DNA of 35,285 nt from CAYQCE01 sp964415885. Lineage in GTDB: Bacteria > Zixibacteria > MSB-5A5 > JAABVY01 > JAHJOQ01. Positions 9,001 through 16,041 of the stretch are shown piece after piece. The position numbers and the translations under genes were made by a program. Each line of letters opens with the position of its first letter. The stretch's first letter is position 1. Under the pieces are notes generated by a model. It did no database searches and had not been told where the DNA came from. It saw only the letters and a program-made list of their open reading frames with translations. Where the stretch lies: contig CAYQCE010000035.1 of the NCBI GenBank assembly GCA_964415885.1, forward strand, positions 1-35,285, read 5' to 3'.

Positions 9001-9212
9001 TATACAGTGCCCTCCACCTCGAGTCTGACCTTGCAGACCTCCGGGTATTGCCATCCGGGAGGAATCACCTGTATGACACCTTCAAACACTTCATCCGTTG
9101 CGGCATCCGGATTCTTCAGGAGTTCCTCGATTGAATACAGGCAGTTCAGCTCCTTAGCTCGTTCTTTCAGAGAATCGAGCAACTTGTCGATTGACTGCTT
9201 CTGATCGGTCAT
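6012..9212 (-). CDS. GAF-like sensor / PEP-synthase-type ATP-binding domain / nucleotidyltransferase fusion
   Basis: A 1066-residue multidomain protein. Residues 1-140 resemble a small-molecule sensor (GAF-like; LNCLYSIEELL, VIPPGWQYPEV). Residues 140-330 are helical. Residues 340-715 form a PPDK_N-type ATP-grasp domain, with GGKSAG (347-352), LIVRSSSLLEDRMGAAFSG (445-463) and the closing LLQCRP (705-710). Residues 735-900 carry a block shared with the upstream paralogue, with MGPGRWGSRGDIKLG and SFGTHFFQDL. Residues 940-1066 form a Pol-beta-like nucleotidyltransferase: YVFGSTKNGTAGPGSDIDLL (967-986), catalytic Asp982 and Asp984, and a third candidate, Asp1027, in LLDLHF. The swivelling phosphohistidine domain and PEP/pyruvate TIM barrel of true PEP synthase are absent, so PEP synthesis is unlikely. 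The protein may use ATP to modify a partner. It overlaps the upstream gene by ATGA (9209-9212), implying translational coupling. The exact product is unknown. Confidence 0.82.
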   Translation of the reverse strand: MTDQKQSIDKLLDSLKERAKELNCLYSIEELLKNPDAATDEVFEGVIQVIPPGWQYPEVCKVRLEVEGTVYKTPDFEESPWSQTAQITVQDTTFGKLSVFYIKEMPQADIGPFLKEEEKLIGTIADRIAHFLMWRRLRHVSEEWVTAQRELSEHKKAEWQVILDLLRQTDKELFLRISQKMLNHLCWSGIQEAENLRLSISPPDSRLESEIVEDLNQPDTKRLVNFTEAISDKTFSIANNHLSDDEILSRVQKWIHEDKLGFLAQVVNRNLSLSDVTDAVRRYYHIAPEGLEVHSPSSRGIQVSLIRRILSDQLDYINIAKNYIDLGDFYHLLQKVIFAPESRGKLGGKSAGVFLATQILIKSKGHGDIFDNLKVPKTWYITSDTLLDFMHYNNFDEIVEQKYKEIDLVRLEYRNIIQTFKNSHFPPEVIKGLSVALDDFKDASLIVRSSSLLEDRMGAAFSGKYKSLFLANRGTKQERLEALMDAIAEVYASTFGPDPIEYRAERGLLDFGEEMGIMIQEVVGKKVGDYFLPAFAGVAFSRNEFRWSPRIKRKDGLVRLVPGLGTRAVDRTADDYPILIAPGQPGLRVNVSVDEMVRYSPKKVDVINLKTNRFETIEISKLVREFGNELPAVEDMFSIYEDGHMSQANMFSLDSSKDDLVATFDGLISRTKFVTQIKEIMLLLEEKLNTPVDIEFAHDGMNFYLLQCRPQSSSDDDVAAPIPKDVPKKEIIFTANRYISNGRVPHISHIVYVDPEKYGEIGGKGDLIAIGNCVGKLNELLPKRHFILMGPGRWGSRGDIKLGVNVTYSDINNTAVLIEIARKKGNYVPDLSFGTHFFQDLVESKIRYIPLYPDDEGVQFNELFLTRSKNYLSEVLPEFKHLEDVVRLIAVRNETGGKILQILMNADLDEAIGILADPQMEYGGETRRVEASEEDVSSDGYWRWRMGMAEEIANRLEPEEFGVAGIYVFGSTKNGTAGPGSDIDLLIHFRGTEDQKERLALWLDGWSQSLDEMNYLQTGYRTGGLLDLHFVTDEDIEKKTSYASKIGAVTDAARPLKINGDGAAGV

Positions 9213-10969
9213 GAAATCACAACTCCTCGCCCGCTCTTGCCATCAACTTTGACCAGAAGCGGATCCTCGAGAGACACATGCCTCACATAATTTAGGTCGG
9301 CAGCAGGAGAAAGCGACTCGAGCCAATCCCATTTCATCGGATATTGATCCGATCTCCCCGCCGAAAAATAGAATATCCTGAGACTCGTCACATTATGAAA
9401 AAAGTGCGAACCTTGAGAAAGGTCAACATTCATCTTTTCGATCGAGGTCTCGACGATAACTTTCGCACCGGAAACATCCGACCATTCAACCGGAATACCC
9501 AGCCACGGATCGGAAGTTCCCAGCCGACCGAACACAATAAGAAGGAACGGCTTATCCGCATCCGTCAGCGATTGATTAAGATGCATCAGCTCGCGACCTA
9601 TCTCCCTCGTCTTTGCGGCATCGAATGTATCTCTCTTGACAAAGACTATATCCCGCACATCGTTGCAAACACCGTTGCCCAGAACGCGATCCGACGCTAC
9701 GACTGCGCGTTCACTGTGCAGCTCCTCCTCGGACACGTCCACCCGGGCATCCGAAACAAACATTGGCCTGACCTGCAGAAACCCGAACCGCGCCGGCGTG
9801 CACTTTTCTGGATGCAGCTTCATTGCAAACTCAATCTCAACCGAACTCTTATATGCGTCCTCGCTTTTTCTTTGCAGTTCCTTGAGGAGATCATTCAGTG
9901 GCATTTCCCCGGCTCTCAGAATCGGCGCGAAATTGAGGACACGGGGTCCCTTGGCTCCGGTCCCTGTGTAGATCCGGTCGGCGCGGGAGTCGTAAGTCGA
10001 CGCAAGATGCCGAAGTGTACCGTCATTCTCGGCGTCCGCAAGATTGGCAGATATTAGAAACTCTGTCTCTTTGATAGGGTCGTGCGCAGGTGGTTTCCCG
10101 AGATTGACCGCCCAGAACTTCGTCTGCGTGCTCTTCAGAAGCTCACCAACATTACCGTACGGCGGATCGGCCTTCGGATAGGACGGCGAGTACGCCCAGC
10201 TGACGCCGCCGTCAACGATGGTCTTTCCGAGTCCAAGCGCAAGACTCACAACGCCATCGTCAGGTTTGGCATGTCCGGTCGGATAGAAGTTGTATGACCG
10301 CGCAACGCCGGAGAGCTGGGGGTAGAATCTCTCGCCGAAACGACTCCCGATCACCTCCTGAATGATGACCGCCATCTTCTCATCGGTCCATCTCCTGCCC
10401 GTGGCGCGGAGATAGTTGCGCGCTCCCCGGAAGAATGTCGAGGCATAGACAAACTTTATCGCCTCCACCAACGCACGAAACCTCTGATCCACCGAGAACT
10501 GGTTGTTCGGGATCATTTTTGTGGCATAGACACCTGCAAACGGTTCGAACATTGCATCCTCGAGCATGCTCGATGATCGCACCGCCAACGGCTGTTTGAA
10601 CTTCATTACAAGAGCGCGAAGGTCGCCAACGATCTCCACCGGCAGATCCGCCTGCTGGAAAGCCAGTGCAATCTGATCATCACGCTTCTTATTGGCCATG
10701 ACGACATCATGCAGCTTGTTTCGTTCCATGAACTTGTCGAACAAGTCGGTTGTAATAACGGTGAGTGTCGGGATATCTACTGTTATTCCGGGGAATTTAT
10801 CGGCCTCAACACTCTCCGTGAGAAGGTCGCGTATGGACAGGAGTCCGGATGCCTTCCCGCCGAGACCGCCGTTTCCGATAATCGTAAATCTCTCCGAAGA
10901 GTCGAAAAACTTGCGGTCGAAACGGGCAAGCTTGATCAACTTAGCCTTGTCCGGAACGTTCTCAGACAT
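9209..10969 (-). CDS. PEP-synthase-type ATP-binding domain protein lacking the His and PEP domains
   Basis: A 586-residue paralogue of the middle of the next gene. It opens directly with the PPDK_N fold: NGGLGGKASGLL (33-44) and LAVRSSSMLEDAMFEPFAG (about 126-144). A long ATP-grasp body ends in FLQVRPMF. The C-terminal third has the same novel block as its partner, IVFGRLGTSDPWLG, EWSDVSG and QGSHFFHN. No swivel-domain histidine motif and no PEP-binding barrel are present, so it should bind ATP but cannot complete the PEP synthase cycle alone. No signal peptide. It is first in a two-gene operon. The start ATG at 10969 is preceded by GAGGCAGGCAGG. Proteins of this architecture are often annotated as PEP synthase, which I consider misleading here. 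Confidence 0.82.
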   Translation of the reverse strand: MSENVPDKAKLIKLARFDRKFFDSSERFTIIGNGGLGGKASGLLSIRDLLTESVEADKFPGITVDIPTLTVITTDLFDKFMERNKLHDVVMANKKRDDQIALAFQQADLPVEIVGDLRALVMKFKQPLAVRSSSMLEDAMFEPFAGVYATKMIPNNQFSVDQRFRALVEAIKFVYASTFFRGARNYLRATGRRWTDEKMAVIIQEVIGSRFGERFYPQLSGVARSYNFYPTGHAKPDDGVVSLALGLGKTIVDGGVSWAYSPSYPKADPPYGNVGELLKSTQTKFWAVNLGKPPAHDPIKETEFLISANLADAENDGTLRHLASTYDSRADRIYTGTGAKGPRVLNFAPILRAGEMPLNDLLKELQRKSEDAYKSSVEIEFAMKLHPEKCTPARFGFLQVRPMFVSDARVDVSEEELHSERAVVASDRVLGNGVCNDVRDIVFVKRDTFDAAKTREIGRELMHLNQSLTDADKPFLLIVFGRLGTSDPWLGIPVEWSDVSGAKVIVETSIEKMNVDLSQGSHFFHNVTSLRIFYFSAGRSDQYPMKWDWLESLSPAADLNYVRHVSLEDPLLVKVDGKSGRGVVIS

Positions 10970-11035
10970 CCTGCCTGCCTCACGATCTAATGGCTCGAAT
11001 ACGTGATGGGCGGAAGACTGCAGGCACGATCAAAG

Positions 11036-11071
11036 ACCGGTGCCGAAATCGTGTGAGACTCCGGCACCGGT
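11036..11071. terminator. Hairpin downstream of gdhA
   Basis: ACCGGTGCCG (11036-11045) pairs perfectly with CGGCACCGGT (11062-11071), a 10-bp GC-rich stem with a 16-base loop lying 18 bases beyond the glutamate dehydrogenase stop. On the minus strand it is followed only by CTTTG, so it is a weak intrinsic terminator or partial read-through hairpin before the PPDK_N-like pair. Confidence 0.5.
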
Positions 11072-11088
11072 ACATACCCGCTAGACTA

Positions 11089-12375
11089 CTATACCCAGCC
11101 TCTCTCTTTGCAGGCCTGGGCTACACGATTGATAGCGATCAGATACGCTGCGTCGCGCATGTAGAGATTTCGCATCTTTGCAAGGTCGACAACAGACTGG
11201 AACGCCGAGGTCATCCTCAGGTCGAGCTTTCCGAGGACTTCATCCTTTTCCCAGAAGTAGTTCATGTTGCTCTGCACCTGCTCGAAATAGCTGCAAGTTA
11301 CACCGCCGGCGTTGGCAAGGAAATCCGGTATCACGAACACCTCTCGTTCCTTGAAAACCTCATCTGCTTCCGGCGTAGTAGGACCATTTGCGCCTTCGGC
11401 CACGACCTTCACCGACTTCGATATATCGGCCACATTGTCGGCAGAAATCTGATTCTCCAGCGCACACGGCATCAGGATATCAACTTCCTGCTTCAACCAG
11501 TCGCCGCCATCGAGGACATCATAACCGAGGTCTTTCGCCTTGTCCTTGTCGATGCCTCCAAAACGGTCGGTGATCTCGCGCAGCTCGTTCAGATCGACAC
11601 CATCCTTCTTGACGAACGAATACGATGTCTTGTCGTTTTGATCCCAGCACGATACGCAGGTCACCGTACCGCCAATCAGGTTGTACAACTCGACTGCATA
11701 CTGTGACACATTGCCGAATCCCTGAACACTCGCGGTAGTCGCATCCGGCATGAGGCCGAGTTCTTTCAGCGCCTCACGCAGCGCATATATCACCCCGTAT
11801 CCCGTCGCCTCGGTTCTACCGAGCGAACCTCCCATACCGACGGGTTTGCCGGTAATCAGGCCAGGCTTGTGCTCACGGAAAATGGTCTCGTATTCGTCGA
11901 GCATCCAGAGCATGTGCTGCGCGCTGGTCATGACATCGGGTGCGGGCACATCGGTATTCGGACCAACATCGCGCGAGAGTTGCCTCACCCAGCCCCGGCA
12001 GACCTGCTCCTGCTCGCGCAGCGAGAGATTGTGAGGATCACAGATGACTCCGCCTTTCGCGCCGCCGAGCGGAATCTCCACAACGGCACATTTCCATGTC
12101 ATCCACATCGCAAGAGCTCTGACCGTATCCACTGTCTCCTGCGGATGGAATCGGATCCCCCCCTTGCACGGGCCTCGGGCATCGTTATGCTGCACACGGA
12201 ATCCTTTGAAAACCTTAACGGATCCGTCATCCATGCGGACCGGTATCGAGAAATGATACTCCCTCAACGGATTGCGCAGAAGCTCGCGAGTACCGTCATC
12301 CAGCCTGAGGGCATCGGCGGCACTATCGAACTGCTGCTGCGCCATATGAAAGGGATTAAACGAACCGGTAGCCAT
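11089..12375 (-). CDS. gdhA: Glutamate dehydrogenase
   Basis: Catalyses reversible oxidative deamination of glutamate to 2-oxoglutarate and ammonium with NAD(P). The 428-residue product has the catalytic region GPCKGGIRFHP (68-78, Lys71), MTWKCAVVEIPLGGAKGG with Lys95 and Lys107, the conserved PAPDV (145-149), TGKPVGMGGSLGRTEATG (175-192), and a Rossmann-fold dinucleotide motif GFGNVSQYA (219-227). Length fits hexameric bacterial and archaeal enzymes. I start at the ATG at 12375 because GGAGG lies 6 bases upstream; the frame runs 7 codons further without a ribosome site. Coenzyme preference cannot be fixed by eye. Divergent from the octaheme cytochrome gene, so ammonium formed by that pathway could be assimilated here. 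That link is inference. Confidence 0.95.
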   Translation of the reverse strand: MATGSFNPFHMAQQQFDSAADALRLDDGTRELLRNPLREYHFSIPVRMDDGSVKVFKGFRVQHNDARGPCKGGIRFHPQETVDTVRALAMWMTWKCAVVEIPLGGAKGGVICDPHNLSLREQEQVCRGWVRQLSRDVGPNTDVPAPDVMTSAQHMLWMLDEYETIFREHKPGLITGKPVGMGGSLGRTEATGYGVIYALREALKELGLMPDATTASVQGFGNVSQYAVELYNLIGGTVTCVSCWDQNDKTSYSFVKKDGVDLNELREITDRFGGIDKDKAKDLGYDVLDGGDWLKQEVDILMPCALENQISADNVADISKSVKVVAEGANGPTTPEADEVFKEREVFVIPDFLANAGGVTCSYFEQVQSNMNYFWEKDEVLGKLDLRMTSAFQSVVDLAKMRNLYMRDAAYLIAINRVAQACKERGWV

Positions 12376-12657
12376 CTCCGACCTCCAAAAGATCACTGTC
12401 TTTTTTCAATTAGTGAAGCTTTTCTCAATCTCAAATATAAGTAACCCGCGAATCCGGGCGGAAAAGCGGGTGACTCAGCAAATTCCGATCTATGTTCAAA
12501 TCTGTCGCGAAGCTCGTATCCACCGTACATAATATGCCCCGAAGAGCTTACATTTTGCGGCGTTGAATCTACGCTATAGATTGGCATCTGTCAAGCAAAT
12601 GCGCGCGCCAGCACTAACTTTCTGAGGGAAAAACGAGCGAATTCTCTATCGGCTGAT

Positions 12658-12673
12658 TGTGAACGCATTCACA
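12658..12673. promoter_or_regulatory. CRP/HcpR-type palindrome TGTGA-N6-TCACA
   Basis: TGTGA-ACGCAT-TCACA matches the CRP half-site consensus at all ten arm positions, and with the preceding T gives TTGTGA-N6-TCACA, the form associated with CRP-like and HcpR-type regulators. Its centre lies 101 bases upstream of the centre of the FNR-spaced site and about 290 bases from gdhA, so it could serve either gene. Regulator identity is inferred from consensus only. Confidence 0.6.
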
Positions 12674-12759
12674 TAAATTAGCGCTAACCTGGAGCCGCAA
12701 CCACGATCGAGGACTTTCATTCATAAACAAACTTGTAATTGGGATTAAAGATGCCTTTA

Positions 12760-12808
12760 TTGACCTATGTCAAGGCACGGATCGCTCGCTGCGCGCATAA
12801 TCACATCA
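12760..12808 (+). promoter_or_regulatory. Putative Crp/Fnr class II promoter of the octaheme cytochrome operon
   Basis: TTGAC-CTAT-GTCAA (12760-12773) is a perfect palindrome with 4-base spacing, as in FNR/DNR/HcpR-type sites. CATAAT at 12796-12801 fits a -10 hexamer at five of six positions. If transcription starts near 12808, the palindrome is centred at -41.5, the class II activator position. No -35 hexamer is needed in that design and none better is seen. The leader would be about 95 bases. GATAAT at 12810-12815 is an alternative -10. Confidence 0.6.
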
Positions 12809-12902
12809 GGATAATACATCGCAAATGAAGCGTGCAATCAACGCCACGTCGAGTGGCTTGAGCAGCCTTACCGGGATGCTGGCTTATAACGCGGGAGATG
12901 GT

Positions 12903-14231
12903 ATGAAATCAAGGATTCTCATTCTGACTGTATGCCTCGTGGCATTTTCGGCACATCTGTCTACGTTCTCAGCAGTAGATTCGCAGGTGGCCGGCAAATG
13001 CATGACCTGCCACAAGGAAAAATCACCCGGTCTCTATAATCAGTGGTTCAACTCTCAGCACGCCGCCCACAAAGTTACGTGTATTGAGTGTCACCGTGCC
13101 TCGGAAGGTGAGCCGGACGCCTACATGCACGAGGGAGCTTTGATAGCCACTCTTGTGACACCAAAAGACTGCGGCGTATGTCATGCTAAAGAGGCCGAGG
13201 AAGTTAACAACTCATACCACGCCCATGCGGGTGAAATACTGAATTCGGCCGATGCATATCTTGCCCATGTCACCGCAGGCGAACCGGTTGCTATTCTCGG
13301 GTGCGAGAGCTGTCACGGCGCGAAAGTCCGAATCGATCCGGCATCGCCGAACAAGCTCGCCCGCGAGAGCTGGCCAAACTCGGGAATCGGGAGGATAAAT
13401 CCGGACGGCTCGAAAGGTTCGTGCAACGCCTGTCACGTAAGGCATGCCTTCTCACGTGCTCAGGCTCGCCAGCCGGAGGCGTGCTCGAAGTGTCATCTCG
13501 GCCCGGATCATCCTCAAAAAGAGGTATATGAGGAATCGAAGCACGGAAACACGTACTACACGAATGTCGACAAAATGAATCTGGACGCCGATCGCTGGAT
13601 TGTAGGCAAAGACTATTTTGCTGCTCCCACCTGCGCAACATGCCATATGTCCGCAACCGTGGATCAGCCGGTGACGCATGATGTCGGCGACCGCATAAGC
13701 TGGACTCTCCGTCCCATAATCTCGGAGAAAAAATCGAACTGGCAGAGAAAGCGGTCGAATATGAAAAACGTCTGCGTGAACTGCCACAGCAGTACATTCC
13801 CGGACGGCCATTACTACCAGTATGACGTCACCGTCGAGCTATACAACGAGAAATTCGCAAAACCGGCCACGCGAATCATGGAGATCGTGAGAGAGAACAA
13901 CCTTCTCGAAAACCCGGCAAGTTTCAGTAACGAAATCGAGTGGGTCTACTGGGAAATCTGGCACCATGAGGGGCGGCGCATGCGCCACGGCGCGTCGATG
14001 ATGGGACCTGATTACACCTGGTGGCACGGGGCATACGAAGTGGCGAAGCACTTCTATTTCAAAATGATCCCGGAAGCGCGCAAATTCGAGAACAGAGAAG
14101 TGAACAGCTATATCGACAGCCTTCTCACAAACGATCCAATGCACGGCTGGCTCTTCACCGACACTAAAACGCTGAAAGAGAGAATCCGCTCGGGTGAGAT
14201 GCAGAAGATCTATGAGAATCTCTACCGATAG
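12903..14231 (+). CDS. Octaheme cytochrome c, hydroxylamine oxidoreductase family
   Basis: A 442-residue periplasmic multiheme cytochrome. A signal peptide (1-24) precedes eight CxxCH haem sites at residues 33, 60, 90, 134, 174, 194, 244 and 291. HAO-family landmarks include CHLGPDHPQKEVYEESKHG after haem 6, THDVGDRISWTLRP after haem 7, and a C-terminal helical part with IWHHEGRR and GASMMGPDYTWWHG (363-376). The family oxidises hydroxylamine (ammonia oxidisers, anammox) or runs reductively on nitrite/hydroxylamine, as proposed for epsilon-HAO. Direction depends on the tyrosine that cross-links the catalytic haem; Tyr371 lies in the conserved C-terminal block but I cannot assign it without alignment. 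Start chosen at the ATG with GGGAGATG upstream that opens the signal peptide; 26 upstream codons were discarded. A quinol-type partner follows 16 bases later, favouring a reductive role. Confidence 0.88.
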   Translation: MKSRILILTVCLVAFSAHLSTFSAVDSQVAGKCMTCHKEKSPGLYNQWFNSQHAAHKVTCIECHRASEGEPDAYMHEGALIATLVTPKDCGVCHAKEAEEVNNSYHAHAGEILNSADAYLAHVTAGEPVAILGCESCHGAKVRIDPASPNKLARESWPNSGIGRINPDGSKGSCNACHVRHAFSRAQARQPEACSKCHLGPDHPQKEVYEESKHGNTYYTNVDKMNLDADRWIVGKDYFAAPTCATCHMSATVDQPVTHDVGDRISWTLRPIISEKKSNWQRKRSNMKNVCVNCHSSTFPDGHYYQYDVTVELYNEKFAKPATRIMEIVRENNLLENPASFSNEIEWVYWEIWHHEGRRMRHGASMMGPDYTWWHGAYEVAKHFYFKMIPEARKFENREVNSYIDSLLTNDPMHGWLFTDTKTLKERIRSGEMQKIYENLYR

Positions 14232-14247
14232 CACCGGAGGCTGATCC

Positions 14248-15738
14248 ATGTTTGAACGGTATCTGAGATTTATCAGAGCCGTGTCGACAGATACTGTCGG
14301 TAAAATCGGCGTCGTACTGACAACATCGTCCTTCTTCATCCTGATAATACTCGAGGCGGCTCGCCTCCTCGGGTTTATCACCAATGCCTATGTCGGACTC
14401 GTAACCTACATGGTCTTTCCGGCGCTTTTCATCATTGGCCTCCTGATGATCCCGCTCGGATGGCGCAGGCTGAAGAAGAAGACTGGAGTCTCCGGCAGAG
14501 AATTGCTCGAAAAACAGCTCGCCGATGAGGATGTTAAAGGTGGTTTCCTCGGGTCGAAGATCGTTCGAACGATAGCGCTACTGACAATAGTGAACATCGC
14601 GTTCTTCGGCCTGATAAGTGCTCGCACACTCACTTTCATGGATCAGGCGAACTTCTGCGGCACTGCTTGCCACACCGTAATGAACCCGGAATGGGTAACA
14701 TATCAGCAATCACCGCACGCGAGAGTGAAATGTGTCGAGTGTCATGTTGGTGAGGGGGCGGAGGCAGTGATCGACAGCAAGCTGAATGGTCTCTGGCAGA
14801 TTATCTCGGTGACTTTCGATCTGTATGAAAAGCCGATTCCAACACCGGTCCATCAGCTCCGCCCGGCACGCGAGACCTGCGAGAAATGCCACTGGCCGTC
14901 AAAACACTACGGTCGGAGACTGCAGACGCTCGTTACGCACGATTTCGATGAGGAATCGACGCCTGAGTTCACGACGCTTATCCTCAAAGTCGACGCCACC
15001 CGCGAACCCGCGAAAGCGGGAATCCACTGGCATATCGCCGCTGAAAACGAGGTCCGATATACATCGGTAAACGATGAACGTGAGAATATCATCTGGACTG
15101 ACGTAATGATGCCTGATGGTTCGCGCAAGCGGTACAATAATTTCGATCTCGAATATGAACAGAATGCAGAGCTCGACATCCGAACCATGGATTGTGTCGA
15201 TTGCCACAACCGCGCGACCCACATCTACGAGGACCCCGAGAGGGCCGTCGATGAGCGGATACGCGCAGGAGAGATATCGAGACACCTGCCATATATCAAG
15301 CGTGAGGCGCTTGAGGCCTTGACCATCGACTACCCGGATACCGCATCTGCTATTCGAGGCATGGAGAACCACCTGACCAATTTCTACCAGAGAAACCTCC
15401 CCAAAGTCCTTTCGGAACAGGCAGATGATCTCGAAAATGCGATAGAATCGCTCAGGGCCTGCTACCGGCGTAACATTCACCCCGAGATGAATATCACCTG
15501 GGGCGCTTATGAGAGCCACATCGGTCATGAAGGTGAGGGCGGATGTTTCCGATGCCACAATCCCGCGATGGAAGACGACGATGGCAACACGATAGACTAC
15601 GACTGCACTCTGTGTCATTCCATTCTCGCCGAGGAAAGCGAGGAGCCGTTCGACTATCTCGCTCCGGCCGATACGACAGATCCGGCTTACGAGATGCACC
15701 AGTATCTCAAGACCGAATTTCTGAAATCGTTCGAATAG
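14248..15738 (+). CDS. NapC/NirT-type multiheme membrane cytochrome c (quinol dehydrogenase)
   Basis: A 496-residue inner-membrane cytochrome expected to take electrons from quinol and pass them to periplasmic haems. Three hydrophobic segments lie at about 21-43, 50-71 and 105-126. The first haem site is CGTACH (137-142), a CxxxCH motif, in FCGTACHTVMNPEW, followed by YQQSPHARVKCVECHVG (CVECH 162-166), the usual NapC/NirT pairing. Further CxxCH sites are at 211, 316, 433 and 453, making six probable haems. The large C-terminal extension with three haems is longer than NrfH or NapC (about 200 residues) and resembles the extended NapC/NirT cytochromes of Geobacter. It is co-transcribed with the octaheme cytochrome, a gene pair like the haoA-haoC arrangement of Epsilonproteobacteria. 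Metal or other acceptors cannot be excluded. Confidence 0.85.
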   Translation: MFERYLRFIRAVSTDTVGKIGVVLTTSSFFILIILEAARLLGFITNAYVGLVTYMVFPALFIIGLLMIPLGWRRLKKKTGVSGRELLEKQLADEDVKGGFLGSKIVRTIALLTIVNIAFFGLISARTLTFMDQANFCGTACHTVMNPEWVTYQQSPHARVKCVECHVGEGAEAVIDSKLNGLWQIISVTFDLYEKPIPTPVHQLRPARETCEKCHWPSKHYGRRLQTLVTHDFDEESTPEFTTLILKVDATREPAKAGIHWHIAAENEVRYTSVNDERENIIWTDVMMPDGSRKRYNNFDLEYEQNAELDIRTMDCVDCHNRATHIYEDPERAVDERIRAGEISRHLPYIKREALEALTIDYPDTASAIRGMENHLTNFYQRNLPKVLSEQADDLENAIESLRACYRRNIHPEMNITWGAYESHIGHEGEGGCFRCHNPAMEDDDGNTIDYDCTLCHSILAEESEEPFDYLAPADTTDPAYEMHQYLKTEFLKSFE

Positions 15739-16041
15739 GCTGGTTTTCAAGATTTGCATGGGTAACTCGATACCTCAAGTGCGCACCACATAATATGTCC
15801 GCCCTCACGGTGACACCCCGCAGGTGGCCTGTTGGAAGTCATGGTGGAGACGTACTTGCGAGGAAGTAAAGCGACTGCAACAATCTCTCGGCCGTAATCT
15901 GTAATCCACTTCTGTACAACACCTTACACGCCTACGCGAAAAGCTCACCCGAAATCGTGGAGGAAGTTAATCTTTTTTGAAACAAATACCCTACGTTTTT
16001 GTAGAGATTAGTGAGATGATTAATGAGGAGTTTATCGACCG
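15739..16041. promoter_or_regulatory. Intergenic region upstream of the suf operon
   Basis: Roughly 300 bases between the cytochrome operon and rrf2. No convincing gene and no clear intrinsic terminator were found for the upstream operon. The final 65 bases carry the probable rrf2/suf promoter and operator (15977-16009) and the ribosome site AGGAG about 11 bases before the rrf2 ATG. The rest shows nothing I can name. Confidence 0.5.
15977..16009 (+). promoter_or_regulatory. Candidate rrf2/suf promoter with overlapping Rrf2-type operator
   Basis: TTGAAA (15977-15982) is a fair -35. An interrupted palindrome follows: ATACCCTAC (15986-15994), 6-base spacer GTTTTT, GTAGAGATT (16001-16009). Comparing one half with the reverse complement of the other gives 6 identities in 9, perfect in the inner CTAC/GTAG. 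Size and position resemble operators of IscR-like Rrf2 proteins. The -10 is poor (TAGAGA near 16002) and lies inside the operator, which would suit repression by the adjacent gene product. Confidence 0.45.

Larger units (their letters stand above)
12376..12902. promoter_or_regulatory. Regulatory intergenic region between gdhA and the octaheme cytochrome
   Basis: About 527 bases without a credible gene separate these divergent genes. It contains a CRP-type box (12658-12673), the perfect palindrome TTAGCGCTAA directly after it (12678-12687), an FNR-spaced box (12760-12773) and -10-like hexamers CATAAT (12796-12801) and GATAAT (12810-12815). On the minus side TATATT (12434-12439) is a possible gdhA -10, without a convincing -35. 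ACCCGC/GCGGGT (12444-12449/12466-12471) can form a 6-bp stem in the gdhA leader. Confidence 0.6.

Noticed and set aside
7941..9134. 397-codon frame antisense to the fusion protein gene
   Set aside because: Lies wholly inside the opposite-strand fusion gene; no recognised motif or ribosome site.
6012..10969. Calling the tandem proteins phosphoenolpyruvate synthases
   Set aside because: The swivel phosphohistidine motif and the PEP-binding barrel are absent in both, so the reaction could not be completed.
12825..12902. Upstream ATG adding 26 codons to the octaheme cytochrome
   Set aside because: The extension lacks signal-peptide character; the ATG at 12903 opens a clear signal peptide with GGGAGATG before it.
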